The notes under the pieces were generated by a model, which was not told where the DNA came from, ran no database searches, and saw nothing but the letters and a program-made list of their open reading frames with translations. Below, piece by piece: positions 46,377 to 56,617 of a DNA stretch of 64,000 bases (positions are counted from its first letter, which is position 1; each line of letters starts with the position of its first letter). The stretch lies in NCBI GenBank assembly GCA_030706405.1, contig JAUZOO010000004.1:310765-374764 (forward strand). The letters run 5' to 3'. Both the position numbers and the translations under genes were made by a program. This DNA comes from Bacteroidota bacterium (lineage in GTDB: Bacteria; Bacteroidota; Bacteroidia; Bacteroidales; JAAUTT01).

Positions 46377-47537
46377 CTACTTCATTTTCAAAAACTGAAT
46401 TCCATAAGGACTAAGAATAGAAACAGTCTGACCGGTAGGTATTAACAAACCGGAAGCAGTATCCAGCCGGTAAATAACAACATTATCGCTATTATGATTA
46501 GAAAGAACTACCCATCGACCGGTAGGATCAATAGCAAAATTTCTGGGGGCATTGCCCTGCGAGGAGATCTGCTGAAGTTGCGTAAGCTTTCCGGTTTCGG
46601 CATTAATCGAAAATGCAGAGATGCTGTTATACCCACGATTGGTACAATACAAAAACCTACCATTAGGATGAACCGTAATTTCGGCAGAAGTGTTGGCGCC
46701 TTTAAAATCAGCTGGCAACGTTTGAACAGTTTCAATTTCGTTTAAAAGCCCCTTACCCGACGACCATGAGAAGACCGAAATTGTAGCCGAAAGCTCATTA
46801 ATAACATAGACAAACTTACCATTGGGGTGGAATGAAAAGTGACGGGGCCCAGAACCGGGTTTTAACGCTACGAATGCTGGATTATTGGGATGAAGTGTGC
46901 CTGTTTTGCAATCGTATCGATAAACAAAAAACTTATCAACTCCCAAATCACACGAAAGCGCAAACTTACCAGAAGGATCAACTTTAATACTATGAGCATG
47001 GGCTTTTTCCTGTCGAACAGTGTTAACACTCTTTCCGGCATGTCGAACCAACGATGTTTGTGGGCCAAAACTACCGTCAGCATTAAGTTTTACGACGGAT
47101 ACAGACCCTCCGTTGTAGTTAGCCACCAAAACATGCGAAAAATCCTTATCAAAATTAATAAAGCAAGGTGCAGCCCCACCAGATTCCACACGATCAATAA
47201 GTCGCAACTTTTCACGCGAAGAAATAATTTTATATGCGCTAATTCCTCCCCCGGACCATTTCTTTGGAAACGAATCTAGTTCATTGACCGAATACAGCAT
47301 TTTCCCATTGGGATGAATTACAAAATACGAAGGAGCCGGTGAAGCTTCAATAAATTTTGGTTGAGACAATAGGCCAGTTACGGTATCGAAATATGCAAGC
47401 GAAAACCCTCTACCAGGTTTATCTACATTTGTACCAAAAAACACCATCTCCTGATTGACATGTTGGGCACTAATTTCCTTTAAAGAAAAAAACAGAACAA
47501 GTACAACAGTCGCAATTCGCAAATATCTATTTTCCAT
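46377..47537 (-). CDS. exported lactonase-family seven-bladed beta-propeller (copy 1)
   Basis: 386 residues with a signal peptide (to about residue 24, EISAQH). Repeated blade motifs such as HPNGKMLYSVNE, ANYNGGSVSVV, GPRHFSFHPNGKFVYVINE and LPADFKGANTSAEITVHPNGRFLYCTNRG match the lactonase / 6-phosphogluconolactonase (YbhE-like) family. Exported, unlike cytoplasmic YbhE, so a role on extracellular sugar lactones or as a binding propeller is inferred. Copy 2 lies 60 nt upstream and is nearly the same length and sequence. Confidence 0.85.
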   Translation of the reverse strand: MENRYLRIATVVLVLFFSLKEISAQHVNQEMVFFGTNVDKPGRGFSLAYFDTVTGLLSQPKFIEASPAPSYFVIHPNGKMLYSVNELDSFPKKWSGGGISAYKIISSREKLRLIDRVESGGAAPCFINFDKDFSHVLVANYNGGSVSVVKLNADGSFGPQTSLVRHAGKSVNTVRQEKAHAHSIKVDPSGKFALSCDLGVDKFFVYRYDCKTGTLHPNNPAFVALKPGSGPRHFSFHPNGKFVYVINELSATISVFSWSSGKGLLNEIETVQTLPADFKGANTSAEITVHPNGRFLYCTNRGYNSISAFSINAETGKLTQLQQISSQGNAPRNFAIDPTGRWVVLSNHNSDNVVIYRLDTASGLLIPTGQTVSILSPYGIQFLKMK

Positions 47538-47597
47538 AGTTTTACATTTAAAGCCAATGACAAAATACCTAAATCGAAGGTTTACTTCGAAAATGAA

Positions 47598-48758
47598 TTA
47601 CTTTAATTTCAGAAATTGAATTCCATAAGGATTGGGAATTGAAACCGTCTGACCGGTAGACGTTAATAATCCGGCAGTGGTATCCACCCTGTAAACTGCG
47701 ACATTATCACTATTGTGATTAGATAGGATTATCCATCGACCGGAAGGGTCAATGGCAAAATTTCTGGGAAAATCGCCTTGCGAAGAAATCTGCTGGAGTT
47801 GCCTAAGCTTTCCGGTTACACTATCGACAGAAAATGTAGAAATGCTGTTATGCCCGCGATTGGTACAATACAAAAACTTACCATTGGGATGCACCTCGAT
47901 TTCAGCAGCAGTATTGGCCCCTTTAAAATCGGCTGGTAGGGTTTGTACGGTTTCAATTTCCTTTAACTGCCCTTTATCCGACAACCACGAAAAAACTGTG
48001 ATCGTAGCCGAAAGCTCATTAATAACATAAACAAACTTGCCATTGGGATGAAAAGAAAAGTGCCTGGGACCGGAGCCAGGTTTCAACGCCACAAATTCGG
48101 GATTATTGGGCAGTAATGTTCCGGATTTTCCATCATAGCGATAAATAAATACTTTATCGAGTCCCAAATCGCATGATAATACAAATCTACCGGAAGGATC
48201 AACCTTAACACTATGAGCATGAGCCTTATCCTGACGTGTTAAATTAAGGCTCTTCCCTGTATGCTTCACCAACGACGTCTGAGGTCCAAAACTGCCATCA
48301 GGATTAAGTTTTACGACAGCAATCGTTCCTCCATTATAGTTTGCAACTAAAACATGCGACAAGCCCTTATCAAAGTTTATAAAACAAGGTCCGGCACCTC
48401 CGGAGGGAACGCGATCAATAAGCTTCAGTTTTTCACGCGAAGGATTAAGTTTATAGGCACTAATGCCTCCACCCGACCATTTTTTCGGAAACGAATCGAG
48501 AGCATTGACCGAATAAAATCTTTTTCCTTTGGGATGAATTACAAAATAAGAAGGGGCTGGCGAGGCCTCGACAAATTTAGGATTAGTCAACTTTCCGGTT
48601 ATGGTATCAAAATAAGCGATCGAGAATCCTCTATCGGGCTTATCCACACGTGTACCAAAAAACACCATCACCTCATTAGCATGTTGGGCTGAAATTAGCT
48701 GTAAAGAAAAAGCCAAAACAACCATACAAATCACCTTTTTCACGAGCTTAATTTTCAT
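47598..48758 (-). CDS. exported lactonase-family seven-bladed beta-propeller (copy 2)
   Basis: 386 residues, signal peptide to about residue 24. Same blade motifs as copy 1 (HPKGKRFYSVNALDSFPKKW, GPRHFSFHPNGKFVYVINE), clearly a tandem duplicate with most differences scattered in loops (PSREKLKLIDRVPSGGAG versus SREKLRLIDRVESGGAA). Both copies keep equal length and reading frame. Nothing shows loss of function in either. Confidence 0.85.
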   Translation of the reverse strand: MKIKLVKKVICMVVLAFSLQLISAQHANEVMVFFGTRVDKPDRGFSIAYFDTITGKLTNPKFVEASPAPSYFVIHPKGKRFYSVNALDSFPKKWSGGGISAYKLNPSREKLKLIDRVPSGGAGPCFINFDKGLSHVLVANYNGGTIAVVKLNPDGSFGPQTSLVKHTGKSLNLTRQDKAHAHSVKVDPSGRFVLSCDLGLDKVFIYRYDGKSGTLLPNNPEFVALKPGSGPRHFSFHPNGKFVYVINELSATITVFSWLSDKGQLKEIETVQTLPADFKGANTAAEIEVHPNGKFLYCTNRGHNSISTFSVDSVTGKLRQLQQISSQGDFPRNFAIDPSGRWIILSNHNSDNVAVYRVDTTAGLLTSTGQTVSIPNPYGIQFLKLK

Positions 48759-48803
48759 AGCTACACAGTTATAAACTATTTATTTTAAACGATTTACATT
48801 TTA

Positions 48804-48950
48804 TTATTTTTTCTTTACAATTACAACTAAATCTTTCATTGCATCCGATATCTTTTTCACTTCATTATGTTTAGTAACGTCAGAAATGGCATCAATTTTA
48901 ACGGATTCATTCGCAGTGAAAGAAAATGAATCTGCAATCCTAAGATTAAC
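48804..48950 (-). pseudogene. possible C-terminal remnant of a gene
   Basis: A frame open from an upstream TGA (48953-48951) to TAA (48806-48804) reads 48 codons of well-formed sequence (RIADSFSFTANESVKI, DVTKHNEVKKISDAMKDL, VVIVKKK) with no start codon until the Met near its end. It looks like the end of a surface or polysaccharide-acting protein whose front part has gone. I do not recognise the family. It lies directly before the twin lactonase genes. Confidence 0.4.
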
Positions 48951-50067
48951 TCACCCGCCCCACATTCACAAAATATTTTGAACATATTACAGACAAGCCA
49001 TCATTGAAAAGCATTCTCATCGAGTTATAATTTCGTAAAATTAATTTTAAATCAGGCACAAAAACTATTCCGAAATCCTTTTACTATAAATTAGAAATGA
49101 AAAAGCCGCTTAAATACTGAGATTTAAGCGGCTCTAATTTTGTTCGATTCTTGCCCGCAAGTTCGGTCGGTTTTGCCGGATTTTCCACTAAAAGATCTTT
49201 GAGAAGATCATTTTTATTCCTTCATAATTTATGGCAATCCGTTTCAAAACGGCCTCTCAACTTGTCAAATCGTGTGCTAAAAATAGCGCATTTCATCATT
49301 ATTACACTATAAAATCCTAACAATAAATAACATAAACACTCCGTTACAAAAGCGCAATTTTTTGTTACTTTCTAACAAGTCGATTGCTTTAGGGGAGGCT
49401 ACTTTTAAGGCAACACGACAGGTGATATTGCAGAATCAATTTGGAGTGTTAAATTTTACGAACGCAACTAACTAATTTATGAATTTATCGAGCCTTGACT
49501 TCGGCAATTCTTCGCTGAGTTTATCACTCTTCCCAAATGGAGGATTTTGCTCCTCTCAATCTGGTTTCATTCATAATGCCCCCCTAAAGGGAAGGCCCAT
49601 CTGCTCGTTAAGCAAATTTTATTAGAATATAAATACTAACTAATTATTAACAATTAACCTTAAAATATGACAGAATAAACAACTTCAATTAACGTGCCAA
49701 ATTTTTACGTAGGCTTCAAGCTCCTTCTGAATTTTTCATGAAGCCCGCCCTATTCATTAATAGGTTCCTAACAATCACGTATTAACTAAAAACTAACAAC
49801 TATGATCAAATTTAACAACAACAGTTGAATGAAATTATTAAAACAAAGGTACCCTTAGAGGATAGCCTTGTTATGAAAGCTACATTTTCTCATTCCATAA
49901 TGATAAATATAGCATTAATTAAACCAGTTTAAACCGTAAGGAAACCTGAAAACAGAAAAACAAAAGATGGACCGGGCAGGTTACCCCAGCCCTAAATTTT
50001 TCAGTCTTCTTCATCCCTTTTCATCCGGTTTGTATAAACTGTAATAACTAATCTTAAAAAACACAAA
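48951..50067. other. 1.1-kb gap upstream of the Sus-type operon
   Basis: No convincing gene. It holds a terminator-like hairpin at 49104-49133 and a chance-size frame at 49479-49625 (48 codons, LFPNGGFCSSQ) with little to support it. An inverted repeat GATCTT-TGAG-AAGATC lies near 49195. The promoter of the following operon must be here, but I could not place a good TTTG/TAnnTTTG pair. Confidence 0.5.
49104..49133. terminator. orphan terminator hairpin
   Basis: AGCCGCTTAAAT (49104-49115) pairs exactly with ATTTAAGCGGCT (49122-49133). On the minus strand TTTTT follows, so it would end a minus-strand transcript arising between 49134 and the operon start; no gene is visible there. Confidence 0.6.
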
Positions 50068-51372
50068 ATGAAAAAATTTCATTTTTTATATTATTTATGT
50101 TTCTTTTTCTTCGTTGCTGCCTGTAACAAAGAAGATTCAATAGAAAAATATCCGACTATAGTAAACAAATATGATCCTGCCCTGCCCGTATCAGCCGACC
50201 GGCTTATGCCTACTTATGGAGGAATTGACCAAACTTTTGTTATCGAAGGGAACTTTAAAGGCGACCTTTCCAACATGAGAGTTTATTTTGGCAAGAAAAA
50301 AGCAATCCTTATTGCTACCGACGGGCATTCCATAAGCGGATTGGTACCTAAACAATTGCCTGGCAATAACTCTGTTTCGGTCGTTGTTGGTAAAGATAGC
50401 CTGGCCCCGGCCAGCTTTCTATTTAAATACAAACAATCAAAATCGGTTAAAACGATAGCTGGTAAATATGGAGATGGCAAAACTACTGATGGCGACCTTG
50501 ACGCGGCCCGGTTTGAGCGTACCGATTATGTCGCTACTGTCAAAGGCTTAAAAGGTGATAATATTGTTGTTGTTCAAACTGAGTGGGCCAGTAAGGTCCG
50601 TTTGATTTCTTTGGATGATAATAAAGTGCTTACCATAGGTGATGGCCAAGCTGTATCCAAGCCGGCAGTTACCAGTACGAGAGATAAATTTTACGTAATA
50701 ACTCATTGGCCAGACCAACACCGTATTTATTCGTTTTCGAGGGCGGAAAATTGGACGATGCAATTGACCGGAATAACTATTGCACAGGCGGATATGCCTG
50801 GTCAAATTTTTGGTTGCACCTTTGGTAATGATGATCGATATCTATATGCCATGGATAATGATGGACGCTTAGCTTGTGTTGATTTGGAAAAAAAATCATA
50901 TCAAATGATTTCGATTGTAGGTGAACCCGTAAATAATTGGGGGGATTGGTCTGGGGCAATCGTTTACAGCAAATTCCATGACTGTTTCTTTGCGTGTTTT
51001 TCTAATAATCCGGGTGTATTTAAAATATACAATGACAATGGTACATGGAGAAGGGTAAAATACGCCGGGTTTAATGGGGCCGGGGCTGTTTTTGGTGACA
51101 GGCTTAAAGATGCCAAATTTACAAACCCCCATGGCTTGGCGGTTACTGATGATGGCGAGATTTATGTGGTCTGCAAAAATCATTATATCTGTAAAATTAC
51201 CGGGGACCAGGTTGAACTAGTAGCAGGAAAAAACGGAAACTATGGAGATATAAACGGAAACCCTCTTGATGCCCGGTTTGATCAACCAAGGGATATTGCG
51301 ATTGATTTCGAGGGTAATTTCTTCATTGCGGCAGGTGAAGGTAAATCGATAAAAAAACTCTCAATCGAATAA
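50068..51372 (+). CDS. lipoprotein with IPT/TIG domain and NHL-type propeller repeats
   Basis: 434 residues. Lipobox FVAAC with Cys19, then acidic residues (NKEDS), a surface-export type start. IPT/TIG-like immunoglobulin fold at about 40-125 (RLMPTYGGIDQTFVIEGNF, SVSVVVGKDSLAPA); beyond 125, NHL-like repeats ending GDGKTTDGDLDAARFERTDYV and DARFDQPRDIAIDFEGNFFIAAGEG (in part: FDQPRDIAIDFEGN). First gene of a SusC/D operon; such proteins bind glycans at the cell surface. 31 nt before the susC gene. Confidence 0.82.
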   Translation: MKKFHFLYYLCFFFFVAACNKEDSIEKYPTIVNKYDPALPVSADRLMPTYGGIDQTFVIEGNFKGDLSNMRVYFGKKKAILIATDGHSISGLVPKQLPGNNSVSVVVGKDSLAPASFLFKYKQSKSVKTIAGKYGDGKTTDGDLDAARFERTDYVATVKGLKGDNIVVVQTEWASKVRLISLDDNKVLTIGDGQAVSKPAVTSTRDKFYVITHWPDQHRIYSFSRAENWTMQLTGITIAQADMPGQIFGCTFGNDDRYLYAMDNDGRLACVDLEKKSYQMISIVGEPVNNWGDWSGAIVYSKFHDCFFACFSNNPGVFKIYNDNGTWRRVKYAGFNGAGAVFGDRLKDAKFTNPHGLAVTDDGEIYVVCKNHYICKITGDQVELVAGKNGNYGDINGNPLDARFDQPRDIAIDFEGNFFIAAGEGKSIKKLSIE

Positions 51373-51403
51373 AACTATACTAATACTTTAATTCGCTTAA
51401 AAT

Positions 51404-54400
51404 ATGAAAATAAAATATTTGATATTGACACTGCTTCTGTGTATATCCTCCACCAATATCCTGTTGGCACAGGCGGGAGGTTTGACAGCTGGTGGTATGA
51501 TTATGAACGAGAAAGGAGAGCCCATAGTTGGAGCAACTGCAGTTGTGAAAGAAAACCCAACCAATGGCTCAACATCAGATTTGGACGGACGGTTCAAGTT
51601 GACGAATATGAAGTCCGGGGAAACATTGGTCGTTTCTTATATGGGATATGAAAAGCAGGAGATTTTAATAAAAGCAGGAAATGAACGTATGCGTGTCGTT
51701 CTGAAATTAGCCACTAATGAGATGGATGAAGTTGTGGTAGTGGGACGAGGATCGCAACGTAAAGTATCAGTCGTTGGGGCTATTTCTTCCGTTGAAGTGA
51801 AAGACCTGAAAGTACCTGCAACCTCGGTTTCCAATATGCTTGCAGGACGCGTCCCTGGGATTATATCAGTTACCCGTAGTGGTGAGCCCGGAAAAGATTT
51901 TTCACAATTTTGGATCCGTGGTATCAGTACATTCGGAGCGGGTTCAGGGGCCTTGATCCTCATTGACGGGGTTGAAGGCAACCTTAATGACCTCGACCCT
52001 GAAGATATTGAAAGCTTTTCAATTTTAAAGGACGCCTCTTCAACTGCAGTTTATGGTGTAAGGGGTGCGAACGGCGTGGTACTTGTGACTACCAAGAAAG
52101 GGAAAGCCGGCAAGCTGGCAATTAGCATAAAAGCCAATACAGGGCTCTCTTATTCCCCGCTGATGCCTAAATACGTAGATGCCAACACCTATGCGTCCCT
52201 GGCCAATGAGGCTGCCATATCAAGGGGAATGAACCCCATTTTTAGTGATGTTGATTTGGCATTGTTCAAAAGTGGTCTGGACCCGGACCTTCATCCAAAT
52301 GTAAACTGGAGGAATGTGATATTGAAAGATTATACATGGAACCAGCAATATTTCATGAGTGCTTCTGCCGGAGGACAGGTTGCCCGTTACTATCTCAGTG
52401 TAGGGTATATGGATAAAGAAGCTATCTTCAAGCAAGATAATGGTTATAATAAATATCCTACGAATGTTAACTATAAAAAGTATAATTTCCGTGCTAATGT
52501 GGACGTTAATTTAACCCCGACTACAATATTTACGTTGGGACTGGAAAACATAATTGTTACCCAAAACTATCCAGGATTTGGAGATAATAGCCAATCTTTA
52601 TGGGATGCGCAAGCTAACCTGACCCCTGTTGCAGTACCTGTCCTTTTTTCGAACGGGGCATCTCCTGCTTATGGCAGGAATAATGACCAGATAAGTCCGT
52701 ATGTATTGCTTAATCAGACCGGTTACCGAAAACTTTATCGCAATACCAACAATCTGAACCTTAGGATTAACCAGAATTTGAAAATGATAACCGAAGGTCT
52801 TTCCTTTTCTGCCCTGGCAGATATGTATTCCAATGCCGAATTAAACTCGCAAAGGACAAAAATGCCAGCCTTATATTGGTGTAAGTCAAGGAACCGAATT
52901 GACGGGTCATTGAATTTGGAAAAAAAATCAGATATTGAAGCTCCCGTTTATAGCCGTAGCACTTCCGTTAACCGGAAATTTTATGTGGAAGCCCACCTCG
53001 ATTACGAACGTGTGTTTAATAAGGTCCATAGGGTTAGCGGTTTATTCCACTACTATATGGAAGATTATATTGGTTCAGAGTTTACTACCGACCTTACTGC
53101 TATTCCTAAACGTTATAATGGTTATTCCGGCCGTTTGACTTATTCCTGGAAAGATACTTATTTTATTGAAGGGAACATGGGATATACAGGATCTGAAGCT
53201 TTTGAAAGCGGAAAAAAATTCGGGTTATTCCCTGCAATTTCTTTGGGCTGGATCCCTACGCAGTATCAAGCTGTTAAAAATGCCATCCCATTCGTAAATT
53301 ATCTTAAGTTCAGAGGTTCTTATGGTGTGGTTGGTAACGACCGCTTAGCAGGAGGCGACGTGCGGTTCCCTTATTTAACATTAATGGGAACTGGTTCAGG
53401 ATCCGGCTCATGGAACAGTGGTGATAATATAACGGAAACTCAGGTTGGTTCAACTAATTTAAGATGGGAAAAATCAATCAAAACCAATTTTGGTATTGAT
53501 GCACATCTTTTCAATAGCCGCGTTGATGCTACGATTGACTTTTACAAGGATGTCCGTTCGGGAATTTATCAACAACGGGCAAGTATCCCCGAGGAAATGG
53601 GTCTGGTTACTTTGCCATGGGCAAATGTCGGTAAAATGAAAAGCTGGGGGATTGACGGTCATATTTCCTACACGCAACCATTCAGTAAAGATTTAAGTGT
53701 TGTGATACGTGCCAATCTCACCCAATCCAAAAATAAAATCGAGAATTACGAACAAGCAATCGTTCGTTATCCTTATCAAAATGTTGAAGGTTACCAGTCC
53801 GGTATCAACAGGGGGTTAATTGCCTTAGGCTTGTTTAAGGACAAGGCCGATGTACAGAACAGCCCGCGCCAGACTTATGAAAGCACAGTATTGCCCGGTG
53901 ATATCAAATATAAGGATGTGAATGGCGATGGGGTTATTGACGATTATGATGTTGTTCCATTAAAATATTCAAACGTACCTCAAATCCAATACGGTTTTGC
54001 CACCGAGTTTAACTGGAAAAACTGGAACCTAAGCGTCCTTTTTGAAGGCATAAGCCGTGTTCAGTATTTTAGCGGTGGTGCAGGGTATTATCCTTTCAAC
54101 GGGAAAGAGATCGGCAATGTGTTGGATATAGTTGCAAACCAATCAAACCGCTGGACATCCGCTGATATTTCTGGTAATGCTTCTACTGAAAATCCGAATG
54201 CGATGTTCCCAAGACTTTCGTATGGCAACAACAATAACAACAACAGAAATTCTACTTTCTGGCTTAACGATGGCAGTTATTTGAGATTAAAGAATGTGCA
54301 GTTATCGTATAGAATGCAACCTAAGTTCTTACAAAAAGTGGGAATGGAAAGCGCAACGATTAGCTTGATTGGAGATAATTTGCATGTTTGGTCCAATGTA

Positions 54401-54490
54401 AAAATAATTGACCCTGCTCAGGCCTCCTCTAATGGGGCTGTATATCCCCTTCAGAGGGTTTATACCTTACAATTGAATCTTAAATTTTAA
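51404..54490 (+). CDS. SusC/RagA-family TonB-linked outer-membrane transporter
   Basis: 1028 residues. Signal peptide (to about residue 22), carboxypeptidase-like regulatory domain (about 24-110: MNEKGEPIVGATAVVKENP; SYMGYEKQEI), TonB-box-like EVVVVG (about 111-118), plug (about 120-250) ending in the SusC signature LKDASSTAVYGVRGANG, then a 22-strand barrel to the C-terminal aromatic end LQLNLKF. Imports large substrates, usually glycans, with the SusD partner. The ligand cannot be read from the sequence; no carbohydrate enzyme is in this operon. Confidence 0.96.
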   Translation: MKIKYLILTLLLCISSTNILLAQAGGLTAGGMIMNEKGEPIVGATAVVKENPTNGSTSDLDGRFKLTNMKSGETLVVSYMGYEKQEILIKAGNERMRVVLKLATNEMDEVVVVGRGSQRKVSVVGAISSVEVKDLKVPATSVSNMLAGRVPGIISVTRSGEPGKDFSQFWIRGISTFGAGSGALILIDGVEGNLNDLDPEDIESFSILKDASSTAVYGVRGANGVVLVTTKKGKAGKLAISIKANTGLSYSPLMPKYVDANTYASLANEAAISRGMNPIFSDVDLALFKSGLDPDLHPNVNWRNVILKDYTWNQQYFMSASAGGQVARYYLSVGYMDKEAIFKQDNGYNKYPTNVNYKKYNFRANVDVNLTPTTIFTLGLENIIVTQNYPGFGDNSQSLWDAQANLTPVAVPVLFSNGASPAYGRNNDQISPYVLLNQTGYRKLYRNTNNLNLRINQNLKMITEGLSFSALADMYSNAELNSQRTKMPALYWCKSRNRIDGSLNLEKKSDIEAPVYSRSTSVNRKFYVEAHLDYERVFNKVHRVSGLFHYYMEDYIGSEFTTDLTAIPKRYNGYSGRLTYSWKDTYFIEGNMGYTGSEAFESGKKFGLFPAISLGWIPTQYQAVKNAIPFVNYLKFRGSYGVVGNDRLAGGDVRFPYLTLMGTGSGSGSWNSGDNITETQVGSTNLRWEKSIKTNFGIDAHLFNSRVDATIDFYKDVRSGIYQQRASIPEEMGLVTLPWANVGKMKSWGIDGHISYTQPFSKDLSVVIRANLTQSKNKIENYEQAIVRYPYQNVEGYQSGINRGLIALGLFKDKADVQNSPRQTYESTVLPGDIKYKDVNGDGVIDDYDVVPLKYSNVPQIQYGFATEFNWKNWNLSVLFEGISRVQYFSGGAGYYPFNGKEIGNVLDIVANQSNRWTSADISGNASTENPNAMFPRLSYGNNNNNNRNSTFWLNDGSYLRLKNVQLSYRMQPKFLQKVGMESATISLIGDNLHVWSNVKIIDPAQASSNGAVYPLQRVYTLQLNLKF

Positions 54491-54500
54491 TCGAATAGAT

Positions 54501-56486
54501 ATGAAAAAAATATTTAAAACAAAAACCTGGGACCGCATCTATATATTTATTGCGGTAATGATAGGTGTTTTAACTTTTAGTTCGTGTGAAAAATACTTAG
54601 ATATTGATAAATATATATATGATAAGATAACGTTGGATTCTATTTTTGTTTCTAAACAAAAAACAATTCAATACATTAATGGAACAGCCGCACTTTTATT
54701 AGACGAATCGAAGCAGTATTCAATAGGTTCAACTTTTCCATTTGGCGCCACCGATGAGGCTATTGCAGCCTGGGTTGACTGGAACCACCGGTTCATGTAC
54801 CTGCTTACTGATCAGGTTACGCCCAGGGATACAAAAGGGTTTAACATGTGGGGGACCTATTATAAAGGAATCCGAAAGGCGAATATTATTTTAGCCCGAT
54901 TGGGCGAAAATAAGGAATTGTCGGATATCGACCGCAGGGATCTTACGGGAAGGGCTTATTTCCTGCGCGCCTATTTTTATTATAGCCTGATGCGTATGTA
55001 TGGCCCGGTTGTTATTGTTCCCAACACTGCTATTGATTCAGATGCCGAGGTTTCCAGTGCGTCTTTTGAGCGTTCCTCGTATGATGATTGTGTTGAATAT
55101 GTATGCAATGATTTGCAAAAGGCCGCGGATTATTTGCCTGTTGACCGCGAGGAGGCAAATCAGTTTTTGCCGACAAAAGGCGCAGCATTGGCTGTTATGG
55201 CCCGTATGCGATTATATGCAGCAAGCCCTTTGTTCAATGGCAATACGTACTATTCCGATTGGTTGCGTTCCGATGGGAAACCCTATATTTCCCAGGTTCA
55301 GGACAAATCCAAATGGGGCAAGGCCGCTGTGGTGTATAAGCAGATTATTGATTTGAAAAAATATCAGCTTAATATAACACCTATTATAATCTCTGACAAA
55401 GGTACCGGTACTTTACCACTTCCTGCAACCGTTTCTAAGTTGAACTTTCCTTATGGGGCTGGGGATATAGATCCATATAAGTCGTATAAAACAGTGTTTG
55501 ATGGCAATGTACTTCCTTCCCACAATAAAGAATTGATTTATTTCTGCAATAGGAACGGGAATGATGATGATTGGATTTGCTTTACAACCAAGCAGGGAGG
55601 TATCGCCGGATTTAGTGTAACGCAAGATATGATCGACGCTTATCGCATGGCGGACGGCAGACAGTACAGTGAGGCCACTGATGCTGAGAAATCCGCAGAT
55701 GCAGTTGGAACCGGCATGACTTTTTCAGATGATTATCAGCTTAGTCCGGACAGGGCCCGCATGCACGATAACAGGGAGCCTCGTTTCTATGCCTCCATTG
55801 GGTTCAATTATTGTGTTTGGCCGGCTTCTGCTTACACAGGCACTGACCCGATTAAGAATCTTGTGGTAAACTACTACAAAGACGGCAATTCAATGCCCTC
55901 CGGGAATTATGTAGTTGACTATAACAGGACCGGTTACACCTCACGTAAATATATAAATCAGGAAGATACCCGAAATTGGCCGGGTTTCTCGAAACCTAAA
56001 ATTTTCCCAACTTTCCGTTATGCCGAGGTATTGTTGGGCTATGTGGAAGCCATGAATGAAATGGAAGGCTCTTATACGGATGAGGCAACCCAAACTTCAG
56101 TAACCAAAAACGTGGCCGACATGGTGTTCTATTTTAACCAGATTCGTTACCGCGCAGGACTTCCCGGAATTACCCAGGCCGATGCTTCTGATTATGAAAA
56201 AATGAAGAGTTTGATCAAACAAGAGCGCCAGGTAGAGTTCGCGTTTGAAAACCAACGCTATTTCGACCTGCGCCGCTGGAAAGATGCCTATAATGCAATC
56301 AATAAACCGGTAACCGGGATGGATGTTAGCGCTAATATGAGTGAACGTTCGAAGTTTTACACGGTAAGGGTATGGAATACCGACCAATGTACGAAACGCC
56401 TTTTCAAGAATAAGATGAATTTCTACCCCATTGATCAATCCGTACTTGATAAAAATGGCAAATTGGTACAAAACCCAGGCTGGTAA
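54501..56486 (+). CDS. SusD/RagB-family surface lipoprotein
   Basis: 661 residues. Lipobox with Cys29 (FSSC) followed by acidic EKYLDIDKY. Domain order as in SusD: helical TPR-rich N-terminal half (RGIRKANIILARL, RAYFLRAYFYYSLMRMYG, TKGAALAVMARMRLYAASPLF) and a variable C-terminal half with the closing EVLLGYVEAMNE and VEFAFENQRYFDLRRWKDA. Caps the SusC barrel and selects the ligand. 10 nt after susC, so co-translated. Confidence 0.95.
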   Translation: MKKIFKTKTWDRIYIFIAVMIGVLTFSSCEKYLDIDKYIYDKITLDSIFVSKQKTIQYINGTAALLLDESKQYSIGSTFPFGATDEAIAAWVDWNHRFMYLLTDQVTPRDTKGFNMWGTYYKGIRKANIILARLGENKELSDIDRRDLTGRAYFLRAYFYYSLMRMYGPVVIVPNTAIDSDAEVSSASFERSSYDDCVEYVCNDLQKAADYLPVDREEANQFLPTKGAALAVMARMRLYAASPLFNGNTYYSDWLRSDGKPYISQVQDKSKWGKAAVVYKQIIDLKKYQLNITPIIISDKGTGTLPLPATVSKLNFPYGAGDIDPYKSYKTVFDGNVLPSHNKELIYFCNRNGNDDDWICFTTKQGGIAGFSVTQDMIDAYRMADGRQYSEATDAEKSADAVGTGMTFSDDYQLSPDRARMHDNREPRFYASIGFNYCVWPASAYTGTDPIKNLVVNYYKDGNSMPSGNYVVDYNRTGYTSRKYINQEDTRNWPGFSKPKIFPTFRYAEVLLGYVEAMNEMEGSYTDEATQTSVTKNVADMVFYFNQIRYRAGLPGITQADASDYEKMKSLIKQERQVEFAFENQRYFDLRRWKDAYNAINKPVTGMDVSANMSERSKFYTVRVWNTDQCTKRLFKNKMNFYPIDQSVLDKNGKLVQNPGW

Positions 56487-56617
56487 ATAATTATTTGCTA
56501 ATAATAAAATAATCAATCAAATGGAACAAACAAAGCAATATCTGATTTTACCCCATTGGGTAACGGTTACATTTTGTTAGGGAGTTCCATTTGACAGCTA
56601 AAATAAATAATAGACAC

